A stretch of DNA of 64,000 nt from Hyphomicrobium_A sp963722495 (GCA_963722495.1 CAVRND010000028.1:124001-188000); one strand, 5' to 3'. Counted from the first letter of the stretch, positions 29,662 through 39,834 are shown. Numbers and translations: made by a program. The notes: generated by a model from the letters alone, not told the origin.

Positions 29662-30360
29662 ATGCGTCCGCGCCGGCACGCTGAGCACCATCTGATCGGC
29701 CGCATCGGCTGGCTGCGGGCTGCCGTGCTCGGCGCCAACGACGGCATCCTGTCCACCGCCAGCCTCATCTCCGGCGTCGCCGCGGCAAACAGCGCCCATA
29801 GCGACGTTCTCATCGCCGGCATCGCCGGCCTCGTCGCCGGTGCCATGTCGATGGCGGCCGGCGAGTACGTCTCAGTCAGCTCGCAATCCGATACCGAGAA
29901 CGCCGAGCTGGCGCGCGAGACGCAGGAATTGTCCGACGACATCGAGGGCGAGCGGCAGGAGCTGGCGCAGATCTACGTCAAGCGCGGCGTCGATCCCGAG
30001 CTGGCGCGCAACGTCGCGCTGCAATTGATGGCCAAGGACGCGCTTGGCGCCCACGCGCGCGACGAGCTTGGCATCTCGGAGATCACGACGGCGCGTCCCG
30101 TGCAGGCGGCACTGACATCGGCGGCAACGTTCGCTGCCGGCGCCGCGATGCCACTGCTCGCGGCCGTCGTCTCTCCCGCCGGGATGATCATTCCCGTCGT
30201 CACGACGGCCTCGCTCGTCACCCTCGCGGTGTTGGGCGCCGTGGGCGCCTGGGCCGGTGGAGCCAACATCTGGCGGGCTGCAGCGCGCGTCGTCTTCTGG
30301 GGCGCCTTCGCCATGGCGCTCACGGCCGGCATCGGCGCGCTGGTCGGCACACAAATCTAG
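29662..30360 (+). CDS. VIT family protein (CCC1/VIT1-like metal transporter)
   Basis: A 232-residue membrane protein. The first helix pair, WLRAAVLGANDGILSTASLISGVAAA and AGLVAGAMSMAAGEYVSVSSQSD, are the signatures of the vacuolar iron transporter family; the central cytoplasmic part is Glu-rich (ELARETQELSDDIEGERQE) as in the family's metal-binding domain, followed by three C-terminal helices. It likely exports Fe(II) or Mn(II). It begins 21 bases after phaC. Confidence 0.88.
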   Translation: MRPRRHAEHHLIGRIGWLRAAVLGANDGILSTASLISGVAAANSAHSDVLIAGIAGLVAGAMSMAAGEYVSVSSQSDTENAELARETQELSDDIEGERQELAQIYVKRGVDPELARNVALQLMAKDALGAHARDELGISEITTARPVQAALTSAATFAAGAAMPLLAAVVSPAGMIIPVVTTASLVTLAVLGAVGAWAGGANIWRAAARVVFWGAFAMALTAGIGALVGTQI

Positions 30361-30385
30361 CCGCGCACCGGAGCTTTCTCGGCCC

Positions 30386-31961
30386 ATGTCTGCACGGAGT
30401 GCCAGCACCGCCGCCGTGTTTGAGAAGTTCGCGCACGGCATTCAGCCGGGCTGCGCGGTTGGCGTCATTGAAAGCGGTAAGCTCGTGCACGCCACCGGCT
30501 ATGGCTTTGCCGACATCGAGCGGGGCGTGCGCATCGACGCCGACACCGTGTTCAACATCGCGTCGACCTCCAAGCAGTTCACCGCCTTCGCCCTGCTGCT
30601 GCTCGCCCGCGATGGCCGGCTCGCCCTCGATGACAGCGTGCGCAAGTTCGTCCCCGAACTGCCCCGTACGCCGACGCCGTGACGCTGCGCCAGCTCATGC
30701 ATCATACCGGCGGTCTCAGAAGCTATGTCGAACTCCTGCTGCTCGGCGGCCGCACCTTCGCCGAACGCACGACGCGCGAGGATGCGCTTCGCGCGATCGT
30801 GCGCCAGCGCGGAGCCGACGATGATCCCGGCCACGCGTTCGCCTACAGCAACACCGGCTACTTCCTGATGTCGCTCGTCATCGAGCGTGTCAGCGGCCAG
30901 TCGCTGAAGGACTTCTCGCAAGCCAACATCTTCTCGCCCCTCGGCATGAGGAGCACCTCGATCGTCGACCGCTACCCGGCGGAAATTCCGCAGCTCGCAC
31001 GCGGGTATTCGGTCTCGGAAGCTGGCACCAGCATCTCAGAATCGGCCTGGGAGCAGACCGGCGACGGACAGGTCCACACCACGGTGCGCGACCTCGCCTT
31101 GTGGGATGCCAATTTCTACGATCCGCGCATCGGAGACCGCGCCATCATCGACACGATGCTGCGCTCCGGCGTTTTGAATGACGGCCATGCCGTCGGCTAC
31201 GGCGGCGGCCTCTTTCTTTCGACAGCGCAGCGGCCTCGCCGTCCGTCAGCCACGGTGGCGGCTGGGCCGGCTATCGCAGTGAGCTGCTGCGCTTCCCCGA
31301 GCGTCAGCTCAGCGTCATCGTGCTGAGCAATCGCGACGACGTGGATGCGTGTGCGCTGGCCCAGAAGGTCGCGCGAGATCCAACTCGACCTGCCGCATGC
31401 GGCGCAGGCGCAGCCCTTGCCGCACCTCGTGGCGCATTTGCGGGAGTGCCGATCATCGGCCGGTCCAGGCCGGCACGTATCGCGGAGAATTCGGCCAGCA
31501 CGTCCGCATCCTCGCGAACGGAGAGCGTCACGCGATTGCCTGGGGTGGTGGCGAGCACGCGCTCACGCGGCGTGCTGACGGCCTATTGCAGTTCACTGCG
31601 GGTGGCGATGTGTTCCTTGCCGCCAGCCACGCAGCACCCGACGGACGCATTCACTTCTCGGTTCAACTCGGATGACGAGACCGCCGACTACGTAGCTGTT
31701 GAGCCGTGGGCAACCGACATTGCGCACTATGCTGGCCGCTACGTAAGCGATGAGTGCGACGGCCATATCGACCTGAATCCGGAAGACGACCATCTCACCG
31801 CCGACCTGCTCGGCAAGGCGCGCCCCTTGCGGGCCGGCGCCGAGGGTGAGCTCGTCACTGACGAGGGCATCGTGCTGCGCGTGCCACCGCTGTCGGAGGC
31901 CGATACGTTCACTTTCGCAAGCTGGGGGCTGCGCGGGCTGCAATACCGCCGCCTCCCTTAA
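30386..31961 (+). pseudogene. Serine hydrolase (class C beta-lactamase / PBP-like), broken by several frameshifts
   Basis: Penicillin-binding-like serine hydrolase of about 520 residues, readable only by changing frame at least four times. The Ser-x-x-Lys motif is STSKQF, the Tyr motif is YSNTGY, and the third motif HGGGWAGY is present in a shifted frame near 31250. After the catalytic domain two lipocalin-like beta-strand segments are seen (AGTYRGEFGQHVRILAN near 31470 and YAGRYVSDECDGHIDLNP near 31730), ending WGLRGLQYRRLP at 31961. No signal peptide is seen after ATG 30386. The breaks are denser here than in neighbours. Confidence 0.75.
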
Positions 31962-31965
31962 CCCC

Positions 31966-32000
31966 AAAAAAAGCGGCGCCGGACGGGAGTTCGGCGCCGC
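31966..32000 (-). terminator. Rho-independent terminator of glnII
   Basis: On the minus strand a perfect 9-bp stem (GCGGCGCCG with CGGCGCCGC, 10-base loop) is followed directly by seven T residues. It begins 28 bases after the glnII stop codon. Confidence 0.93.
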
Positions 32001-32027
32001 GTCAGAAGTTGATCTAGTCCTGCGCGC

Positions 32028-33068
32028 TTACGCGGCCTTGGCGGCGGCGGTCTCGAGCGGAACGGTCGCGATCGTCTTCAGTATCTGCGAGGCGATCTGG
32101 TATGGGTCGCCCTGCGAGTTCGGACGGCGATCCTCAAGGTAGCCCTTGTAGTCGTTCTTCACGAAGCTATGCGGTACGCGGATCGAGGCGCCGCGATCGG
32201 CAACACCGTAGCTGAAGCTATTGATCGACGCCGTCTCGTGGTGGCCGGTGAGGCGCATGTGGTTGTCCGGGCCATAGACCGCGATGTGGTCGGCGCGGGC
32301 GTCCTCGAACGCCTTCATCAGCTTCTCGAAGTAGGCCTTGCCGCCCACTTCGCGCAGGTAGGTGGTCGAGAAGTTGGCGTGCATGCCCGAGCCGTTCCAG
32401 TCGGTCGCCCCGAGCGGCTTGCAGTGATACTCGATGTCGATGCCGTACTTCTCGGTGAGACGCTCCATCAGGTAGCGGGCCATCCACATCTCGTCGGCGG
32501 CACGGCGCGAGCCCTTACCGAAGATCTGGAATTCCCACTGGCCCTTGGCCACCTCGGCGTTGATGCCTTCGTGGTTGATGCCGGCGGCGAGGCAGAGGTC
32601 GAGATGCTCTTCGACGATCTTGCGGGCGATGTCGCCCACTTTCGAGAAGCCAACGCCCGTGTAGTAGGGGCCCTGCGGGGCCGGATAGCCGGCGTCGGGG
32701 AAGCCGAGCGGACGGCCGTTCTTGTAGAAGAAGTACTCCTGCTCGAAGCCGAACCAGGCGCCGCTATCATCGAGAATAGTGGCGCGCTTGTTGGAAGCGT
32801 GCGGCGTGACGCCGTCCGGCATCATCACTTCGCACATGACGAGCGCGCCGTTGGTGCGCGCGGCGTCCGGATAGACGGCGACCGGCTTCAACACGCAATC
32901 GGAACTCTTGCCCTCGGCCTGCATCGTCGAAGAGCCATCGAAGCCCCACAGCGGCAGTTCTTCGAGGCTCGGGAACGAGCTGTACTCCTTGATCTGCGTC
33001 TTGCCACGCAGGTTGGGAACCGGCGCGTATCCGTCGAGCCAAATGTACTCGAGCTTGTACTTCGTCAT
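32028..33068 (-). CDS. glnII: Glutamine synthetase type II
   Basis: A 346-residue eukaryote-like glutamine synthetase (GSII), typical of rhizobia and relatives, which joins ammonia and glutamate with ATP. Seen are LPLWGFDGSST, the metal and glutamate sites in FGFEQEYFF and GINHEGINAEVAKGQWEFQ, GSGMHANFST, and DRGASIRVP. Unlike GSI it has no adenylylation site. A strong terminator follows and DUF2735 is divergent upstream, the usual arrangement in Hyphomicrobiales. GSII genes are often under NtrC control; I did not find a convincing sigma-54 promoter. Confidence 0.97.
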   Translation of the reverse strand: MTKYKLEYIWLDGYAPVPNLRGKTQIKEYSSFPSLEELPLWGFDGSSTMQAEGKSSDCVLKPVAVYPDAARTNGALVMCEVMMPDGVTPHASNKRATILDDSGAWFGFEQEYFFYKNGRPLGFPDAGYPAPQGPYYTGVGFSKVGDIARKIVEEHLDLCLAAGINHEGINAEVAKGQWEFQIFGKGSRRAADEMWMARYLMERLTEKYGIDIEYHCKPLGATDWNGSGMHANFSTTYLREVGGKAYFEKLMKAFEDARADHIAVYGPDNHMRLTGHHETASINSFSYGVADRGASIRVPHSFVKNDYKGYLEDRRPNSQGDPYQIASQILKTIATVPLETAAAKAA

Positions 33069-33367
33069 TGCTGAGTCTCTCCTAGTTTGACGACGCGAAG
33101 GCTGGGATATTCCTGGTGCTCGCGCGGGGACCCGATACGGCCTCGTCGACGAGCGGCTGTGGTCTCACGTGGCGCGGATCGAATGCGGGTCGCGTGACGA
33201 CGGGCGAGATCGCGCAACAAGACCTCGAGACATCTCACCGACCATCCGACCTCCCCGCGCATTTCGGTGCAAACTCGTCCGGAACTCACGCGCTTGGCGC
33301 GGAACCGGTGGCGGCTGAATGAGTTCACCTTGGAGAGGGATGCTACCGAAAGATGCAATTTCTGGCG

Positions 33368-33384
33368 TGCCCATAATGTGGGCA
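33368..33384. promoter_or_regulatory. Perfect palindrome in the glnII / DUF2735 intergenic space
   Basis: TGCCCATAATGTGGGCA is a 6-bp inverted repeat with a 5-base spacer. The TGC/GCA ends and 17-base size are like NtrC sites (TGCACCNNNNNGGTGCA type), though the inner bases differ. It lies about 130 bases before the DUF2735 gene and 300 before glnII. Candidate operator only. Confidence 0.35.
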
Positions 33385-33512
33385 ATTGCTGACCATTAAT
33401 TTGAGCAGAGGGATAGTTTTGTATCGGACGAACCACCACAACATGAGATGATCCGGATCAGCGTTCGAAGCGCTGACAAGGAGACGAAAAGAGAAACAAC
33501 GAAAGCTGAGCC

Positions 33513-33731
33513 ATGACCACGCAACTGCATCGCCCTACGGCGAAGATCTACACTTTCCCCTCCGGTGGCCGTGCGCCTCCGAGCCACTACCGCGAAGCTC
33601 GCAAGTCGACGTCTCACGCGACGGCCGCGCGCACCGCTCATGACGAGCGGGTGGCCAAGGTTGAATACGGCAACTGCTGGTATCACGATGCTGCGGTAGC
33701 CGAAGAAGCCGAAGAGACCTGGGAGCGCTAA
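33513..33731 (+). CDS. DUF2735 domain protein
   Basis: A 72-residue soluble protein. TAKIYTFPSGGR near the N-terminus is the conserved core of DUF2735, a family almost limited to Hyphomicrobiales and usually encoded divergently from glnII, as here. Function is unknown; the linkage suggests a role in nitrogen status. The end is acidic (AEEAEETWER). An AAGGAGACG-like stretch lies about 35 bases upstream and GAAAGCTGAG is nearer the ATG. Confidence 0.85.
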   Translation: MTTQLHRPTAKIYTFPSGGRAPPSHYREARKSTSHATAARTAHDERVAKVEYGNCWYHDAAVAEEAEETWER

Positions 33732-33815
33732 ATCGCGCGTTTCCGGTAATGTCCGTGCGTGGCGCCTGAGGGCGTCACGCGCCGCCTGGGGGACAAGGCC
33801 TCAGGCTCCGAAGCA

Positions 33816-34782
33816 TCAGGCCCCGAAGATGGACCACTCCATCCGCTTGCTCAGGCGCTCCAGCGCCAGCTGCCCCAGCTGAGAATTCCCCGAAGCGTCC
33901 AGCCCCGGCGACCACACGGCGATAGAAGCCTTGCCCGGCGCAATCGCCAGAATGCCGCCGCCCACGCCGCTCTTGCCCGGCAAACCCACCCGATACGCGA
34001 ACTCGCCCGAGCCGTCGTAGTGCCCGCACGTCAGCATCAGCGCGTTGATGCGCCGCGCGCGCTCGGGCGTCACCACGGGCAGGACCGTCGACGGGTTGGC
34101 GCCGAAATGCGCCAGATAGCGCCCGGCGCTGGCGAGCTGGCGGCACGACATGGCGATGGCGCAGTGGTGGAAATAGACCCCGAGCGTGTAGTCGACGGGG
34201 TTCTCCAACACGCCGAAGGACTTCATGTAGTTGGCCAGAGCGGCATTGCGGTAGCCGCTGCGCTGCTCCGATGCGGCAACCGCCTGGTCGACGACGATGG
34301 AAGGATCGGCGGCGAGGAACTGCATGAAGCGCAGGATCTCGCCTACCGCCTCGCGCGGCTGGTGCCCCGACAGGATTGCATCGGTAACCGCGATGGCGCC
34401 GGCGTTGATAAACGGATTGCGCGGGATGCCGCGCTCGTACTCCAGCTGCACGACCGAGTTGAAGCGGCTACCCGAGGGCTCGCGGCCGACCCGCTCCCAC
34501 AGCCGGTTGCCGATCTTGCCCAGCGCCAGCGTCAGCGTGAACACCTTGGAGATGCTCTGGATGGAGAACGGCACATCGCTGTCGCCGCCCGCGAAGACAT
34601 TCCCCTCCGCATCGATGACGACGAGACCGAACGAGTTTGGGATCGACACGGGCCAGCTCGGGGATATACGTCGCCACCTCGCCGCGATCCGGCATCTGCC
34701 GCATCTCGTCGACGATCTCGCTTACGGCTTTTTCGAGCTTCGACAGGGTACGCGCTTTCTTGAGTTGGCCGGCCCGCAACAT
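33816..34782 (-). CDS. glsA: Glutaminase GlsA (one frameshift)
   Basis: Hydrolyses glutamine to glutamate and ammonia. The beta-lactamase-like fold shows FSIQSISKVFTL with the catalytic Ser-x-x-Lys, NPFINAGAIA, and GKSGVGGGILAIAPGK. The main frame (278 residues) lacks the N-terminus; SKLEKAVSEIVDEMRQMPDR and VATYIPELARVDP lie in another frame back to ATG 34782, and join at about 34645 (PELARVDP to SFGLVVIDAEG). Corrected length about 322, a little above the usual 310. It lies near glnII, making a glutamine synthesis/breakdown pair. Confidence 0.88.
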
Positions 34783-35121
34783 GCGCGAGGTGCAGCCAAC
34801 TTGAAAGGGTGCCCGCCGCCGCAGGCGTGCGTGGCCGTCAGCGGAGCGTGCCGTGCCGGGGCGACATCGTTGGGGGACAACGCGCCGGCACGGCGATCGC
34901 CAAATCCAGACTTGGAACTTCTGCGGAATACCGTGGACGTTGTGCGGATCACTCGTCCGCGCCACCCGCTCGACGTTGAGCAACAGCGATCTCAAAGGCG
35001 ACGCCAGCGCGTCGCCCCGAAACCCGGAAGTTGCCTCCCGGGTTTCGAGGTAGCTAAAGGCTCGAAATCAGTACTGCTTCGGACACTAGGATTCCGAGGC
35101 GCACTTGTACGACACGGGCCG
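34783..35121. other. Intergenic stretch with one hairpin and a lone repeat end
   Basis: No gene seen. A perfect 10-bp inverted repeat (CGAAACCCGG at 35018-35027 and its inverse at 35038-35047) could end transcription of the EF-hand gene, although no T-run follows. GGACACTAG at 35081-35089 matches one end of the TGTCC-type palindromes found at 24547 and 44183. Confidence 0.55.
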
Positions 35122-35454
35122 TCACTGGCACTCCGGCTTTTCGGGGTGGCCCTGGCACGGGCACCAGGAACCCTCGGCTGCCTTACATGACTTGGAGTAG
35201 GCCGATGCCGTCTTTTCCGTCTGATCCCATTCACCGGCATCGACGCTATTGTTGTTGTTCCGGTCCATGGCCGAGAATTCCGGCTGAGCGGTTCCCAGCT
35301 TCAGCTTTCCAGCGTTCGCGTTCCACTCATTGCGGCTGACCGTGCCGCTGCCATCGGTGTCAACGGTCTTCATCTTGTCAGTCCACTCGCCGGCGACGGC
35401 GACCGTTCCCGAAAGCAGCAGAACTGAAACAAAAGCGACCCATTTCTTGGTCAT
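35122..35454 (-). CDS. Exported EF-hand calcium-binding protein
   Basis: A 110-residue protein from ATG 35454 (GGGAGAAG upstream). A signal peptide is followed by two EF-hand loops, DTDGSGTVSRNEW (all canonical Ca ligands) and DRNNNNSVDAGEW (Asn-rich but with the terminal Glu). The last 25 residues contain four cysteines (SC, WCPC, EC), which could make disulfides or bind metal. Likely a periplasmic calcium-binding protein; no partner gene is evident. Confidence 0.82.
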   Translation of the reverse strand: MTKKWVAFVSVLLLSGTVAVAGEWTDKMKTVDTDGSGTVSRNEWNANAGKLKLGTAQPEFSAMDRNNNNSVDAGEWDQTEKTASAYSKSCKAAEGSWCPCQGHPEKPECQ

Positions 35455-35675
35455 TGCGTCTTCTCCCATACGTAGCTCTATTGTCATGATGTCATCGCCC
35501 AGGCGGGCAACTGCCCTCCCCCCTTTCGGCGGCGGGCCGCCACGAGTAGACGGCCGCGATTGACGCGCGACCAGGGGGAAGCGTGGCAGGAGAGAAGGGC
35601 AACAGTGGCAGGGGAGGTATGAATGCGGCGCAGGCTCGCGTGCCTGAAGTGCACGGGGCTAGGGCGTGGGCGCTG

Positions 35676-35900
35676 TTAGGTGCGCCTCCACTCGTGCATC
35701 GCTACGGCGACGTTATTCCCTTTAGGGTCAAGAACAAATGCGGCGTAGTGGCCACTCTTGTCGAGACCAAACGCGTCGTTGCAGCGCCGAGCAATCTCGG
35801 CGGGTGCCCTGCACCCACGCCCGGTTTGCGGCAGTCGCGGACGCGGGCGCTGCCGCGTTGGCGCATTCCGACTGGGGTCCTCAATCGCGCCTTCCAAAAG
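35676..35900 (-). pseudogene. Remnant of a VOC (glyoxalase-fold) protein
   Basis: The minus-strand end GHYAAFVLDPKGNNVAVA matches the last strand of VOC-superfamily proteins, which typically read YYAAFVxDPDGNNIEAV, and stops at 35676. Upstream, pieces resembling the preceding helix (ATAANRAWVQG) lie in other frames. No start codon, no N-terminal half. Probably a decayed gene end. Confidence 0.4.
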
Positions 35901-35989
35901 CGGCGACGCGATCCCACCTATGAGGCGGGGCTAGACCGTCCCGCGACGGGCGGCGCAGCCCCCGCAAAACGAAATGCGGAGGTTCCGAG

Positions 35990-36370
35990 ATGACCGCAAA
36001 ACCCGTAATGGTTCCTGGCCCAGATCATCCAATCACGATCGAGGCCACCGACGGCCGCGTCGTCGTCAAAGTCGCGGGCGAGATCGTCGCCGACACCACC
36101 GCCGCGGTGACGCTGCGCGAAGCCGACTATCCGCCGGTGTTCTACATCCCGCGTGCGGACATCGACATGGGGCGGCTGGAGCGCACCAAGCACGTGACGT
36201 ACTGCCCCTACAAAGGCAAGTGCAACTACTTCAGCATCCCGAGCGGTGGCCAACGCGCGATCAACGCCGCGTGGACCTATGAGACGCCCTACGAGGCGGT
36301 GGCAGAGATCAAGGAACACATCGCCTTCTATCGCGACCGCGTCGACAGCGTCGAGCGCACGCCCGGCTGA
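35990..36370 (+). CDS. DUF427 domain protein
   Basis: A 126-residue protein. Diagnostic for DUF427 are the HPITIEA start, VTLREADYPPVFYIPRADID, and HVTYCPYKGKCNYFSI with the conserved Cys pair. The family folds as a small beta-barrel and its function is not established. Single gene between the VOC remnant and the broken autotransporter, with which it converges. Confidence 0.88.
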   Translation: MTAKPVMVPGPDHPITIEATDGRVVVKVAGEIVADTTAAVTLREADYPPVFYIPRADIDMGRLERTKHVTYCPYKGKCNYFSIPSGGQRAINAAWTYETPYEAVAEIKEHIAFYRDRVDSVERTPG

Positions 36371-36378
36371 GCGACAAC

Positions 36379-38728
36379 CTACCAGCCGACTTTGACGCCG
36401 AGGTTGCCGCGGATGACTTCGAGGTCGTTGCCGGCGACGTCGGTCGTGTAGTCGACGACACCCCACACAGGAGACGTTTGCTGACGTCGCCGACCACACC
36501 GCCACCGACCTCCAGCGCCGTGCTGTTGTCCTTCGACGAGAGCACGTGCGTGCTGGCATAGATAATGCGGTCGGTGCCGGTCCAGTCCTGCCAGATGATT
36601 GGCCTTGAGGTACGGGCGGTACGCGGGGCCTCGAAGCTCGCGCGAGGCGCAGGCCGAGGCGTCCCGTGAAAGCGTCGGGCGTGTCGAAGCCGACGGTCGA
36701 GAAGGGATCCGTGGTGCCGCCGAAATCGAGGTGCTGGTAGATCAGCTGCCCCTGGCCCTCGAGCGTCGCGCCATAGCCGAGCGCGATGGGCACGCCGCCC
36801 TCGAGCGACAGGAAGGCGCCGGAGCCGCCGCTGTTCGTGTCGACGTTGTTGGTCGAGATGCCGTCGGCCTCATAGAACGTCACCATCGCGACGCTGTCGA
36901 CGTACCAATTGCTCGGCCCGATGTGCGTGTAGTAGGCGCCGAAGCTGGGGCCGTTGAGGTCCGACGAGCCGGCATAGGCGTCGGGGATACCGAGCGCATA
37001 GCCGTTGACGTCGCCGTCGGCCTTGGCCAGCGTGAAGAAGAAGCCGCCGGCATCCTGCGCGCCATCATCGCCGCGCAGCGGAAGGCATCGATGCCGAGCT
37101 GCACGCCGCCGAGCCAGCCCTCGAAGCGCGTGTCGAGCTCGCCGCGTGCTGCCCTGCTCGTTGTGCTCGCCGAACACGCGGCCCCAGGCGCGACCACCGC
37201 CGCCGCGCACCGCGTCCTGATCGCCGTAGCGCTCATGGAAGGTGCTGATCGTGGAGACGCCAAGCGCGCGCGCCATGCCGGGCAGCGAGCCATAGATCGA
37301 CGTCTCCGGCCGATAGAAGCGGTCGGCGAAGCCGACGGCTGAGTGACAATCGGGCCCTTCGCAATGCGAGCGCAGGTACCAGGTGTCGCGGGTCGCCCGT
37401 CGAACCGCTGTCGTTACCGCGGAACAAGAGGTACTGGAAGGGACCCGCCGCGACCGGCGCCGCCAACGCGAAGGCGCCCGGCGCCGTCGTGGCACCGCCC
37501 TGCGCGACGACAAGTGCAATGCCGGCACCCGTGGTTTGAGCACCTGCGCCGCCGACGTTCGTTACGACAATCCCGGTGGCGCCACTGGCGCTTCCGCCGC
37601 TGCCGATGATCAACTGGTCGGTCGGCGAGTTGTCAGCCGCCGAGCTGCGTGTTGAGCTGAACGTGCCACCGCTGCCGACATAATTGCCGCTCACCGTCAG
37701 CGTCGTTCCCGGCGCGCCGCCGACATTGACCATGCCGGCATTGTCGAGCGAGACGAGCGTCTGGTCGAAGCCGGCAAGGTCGAACGTGCCGCCGGAGGCG
37801 ACGGTGAAGGCCGACGTGGTGCCGAAGATATTGGCGGCGCCGGCGCGCAGCGTGCCGCCGGAGATCGTGGTCGGGCCGGTGTAGAGCTGGGTGGTGTCGA
37901 ATATGGTCGTGCCGGCCAAGACGTTGACAGCGCCAGCGACGGAGATGATTGGATCGAAGGTGTAATTCGATGCCGTGTGATTGAAATTGATGACGCCCGT
38001 GCCTGCGCCGAGACATTAACAGTTGCGGCCTCGAGCGTGCCCGGAGCTGCCGCAGCGTCCTTCGGGGCCTGCGCCGAATGTCAACGTGCCGGTAGAGCCG
38101 CCGAGAAAGGCAATAGTAACCGGCCCACCACTGGTGACGACGCCGCCATCCGCAATTGTCAGGGTCCCGGTTACACTCGAGCCGATCGTCAGTGGCCGGC
38201 TGAATATTCCAAGCGGCGCCTGGGCCAGTGACGGTCACTGCGCCAGGTCGAGCCCCCGAATGCGCCAATGGCGGCAGAGCCAGTGGCGTCCCAATGGGAG
38301 TTCGCGCCGCTGATTATGACGTTGCCTGTACCCTCGAGGCCGACCGATATATCGGTGCTTGTGACCGATCCGCCGTCAGAGATGTTCAAGTTGCCAGGGC
38401 CCCGGTAGCCTATGGACAATTGGCTGCCGGAGAAAGTCGATCCCGTTCCGGTAACGGTGATCGTGCCCGCTGCTAGTCAGATACGCCAATGTACCCTATA
38501 GGAGACGTTGGTAACGGCGCCGCCGTCAGTGGACGATAAGCGTCCCACTACCACTGCGCCTACGATCAGAAGGTTGTTGATGTTCCAAGGCGATGCATGA
38601 TCGCCCGGCACGCTGACGGTCTGCCCGTTACCGATTGGAGCTTCCTGCGCGTGGGCAGTCCGGCATCCGATCACGCTGATGAGGGCCGCTGCGGCAGCGA
38701 GTGTCGCGACGCGGAAACGGAAGTGCAT
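36379..38728 (-). pseudogene. Autotransporter (type V secretion) protein, broken by frameshifts
   Basis: About 780 residues readable through several frames. From the start ATG 38728 a signal peptide is seen (MHFRFRVATLAAAAALISV, cut near AHAQE). The passenger has beta-helix repeats such as NISDGGSVTSTDISVGLEG and TISGGTLRAGAANIFG, plus a stretch of the autotransporter-associated strand type (GGTFDLAGFDQTLVSLDN). A barrel follows (ADGDVNGYALGIPDAY, YVDSVAMVTFYEAD, GLEGQGQLIYQ-like) and the terminal strand is VIRGNLGVKVGW before stop 36379. At least six breaks are needed, so it may be truly dead. Confidence 0.7.
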
Positions 38729-39288
38729 GTCCTTTCCCCCGCTGGCCGACGAGCTAAGGCCGTACCGGCGGCCGCTTGCGAGCAGCGGCATTGCCATTCC
38801 TGCAGCGCAGGCGAGAGCTGCGAGTTGCGCAGCGGCTGGAAAGCGGTGTTGCATAGGGGCTCCGAGAGGACGGCGGCACGAACGTGGCCGAGGCAATGTG
38901 GTTGGCGCGCAGGGGCTCGCGTCCAGGCGAAGCATCGCTCCGCCATGACGCCGCTCGGCGAGCGGATTCAGAAAGTGTTCGGGGTACTTTCTAGGGCTAC
39001 AGGGATCGCGCGGCGCATGGCCGCGTTGACGCAAACCGACTTGCGCAACGCCGACTGATCAGCGCTCAGAGTTTAGCAATTCGACAGAAAACAAAATTCA
39101 CAAGGCGGTTGCGCACACCCGTTTGTGCAGCCGAGGGAGAAAATATCACCCGTACGCGGAGCGAATTAAAAACTACGCACGTTAGAGTTGTCTGCAATGG
39201 ATTGAACTACAAAGTCCGGCGCAACTCGCCACTTTGGGCGGCGGCCCATTGATCCGTCCACGGCGCTTCTGCAGCCGCTAGATCGTAG

Positions 39289-39346
39289 GTTGGGTCGTGC
39301 TGAAAGCATGCCTCCGGCATGGGCCGCGCCAGCGGCCGGACCCAAC
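39289..39346. repeat. REP-like element able to form a three-way junction
   Basis: GTTGGGTC at 39289-39296 pairs with GACCCAAC at 39339-39346. Inside are two perfect hairpins, CATGCC-TCC-GGCATG and GCCGC-GCCA-GCGGC. The GTAGGTTGGGTC start resembles short REP-like sequences common in proteobacteria and often tied to RAYT transposases; none is nearby. Confidence 0.55.
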
Positions 39347-39760
39347 AACTCCGGAAGTGCCGCGACGCGTTGGGCTTTCTCTCCGCTCAACCCGGATGAC
39401 GCGCACGCACGAATGTTATCCTCGTGGACGCCGGCGCGCATAAAATGCCGCCGGCCCATTCCAATGACCGGGGTGCAGACGTGCGCTGGCGGAACTTGCA
39501 GGGAGTGGGCCGGCAGGACAATGCGCAGGGCCCATAAGCTGGCCCTAAGATCACACTGTCGCTGACGCGAAAATGTCAGTGGGCCTCGGGCAGGGAAGCG
39601 ATCCGAGGAAGACGGTTGGTCGGCACCCTGCCGAGTGGGGCGGCGATGGCCGCTTCCAACTAAAACAATATGAGGGCCAGGACCGCCCCGCTCCCCGTTC
39701 TTTCTCATCCCTCGGGGCTTCGCCCGCGAGAACGCAGCTCGCTGTGCTCGCGAGGAAGTC

Positions 39761-39833
39761 GCGAATAGTGAATAGCGAATAGAGCTAAGCGGATTGCCGG
39801 CTAGGTCACTCCCTACTCGCTACTCGCTATTGC
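39761..39833. repeat. Inverted repeat built of GAATAGC-like units, behind metY
   Basis: The left arm GCGAATAGTGAATAGCGAAT is a tandem of about 7-8 base units; the right arm at 39811-39833 (CTACTCGCTACTCGCTATTG) is its approximate inverse. The element lies directly after the metY stop, where a terminator would be expected. Confidence 0.65.
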
Positions 39834-39834
39834 C

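Larger units (their letters stand above)
38729..39834. other. 1.1-kb stretch without a gene
   Basis: I find no gene with recognisable sequence on either strand. It holds the promoter side of the autotransporter at the left, an AT-richer part near 39070-39200, a structured REP-like element (39289-39346) and an inverted repeat of 7-8 base units (39761-39833) next to the metY stop codon. Confidence 0.5.

Noticed and set aside
33069..33512. Sigma-54 promoter for glnII (GGCACG and TTGC near 33350)
   Set aside because: The GG and GC elements are 13 bases apart where 10 are needed; no other match found in the gap.
35918..36380. Leftmost part of a long minus-strand frame running through the autotransporter into the DUF427 gene
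   Set aside because: The true end of the autotransporter is the stop at 36379 in another frame; the remainder is opposite DUF427.
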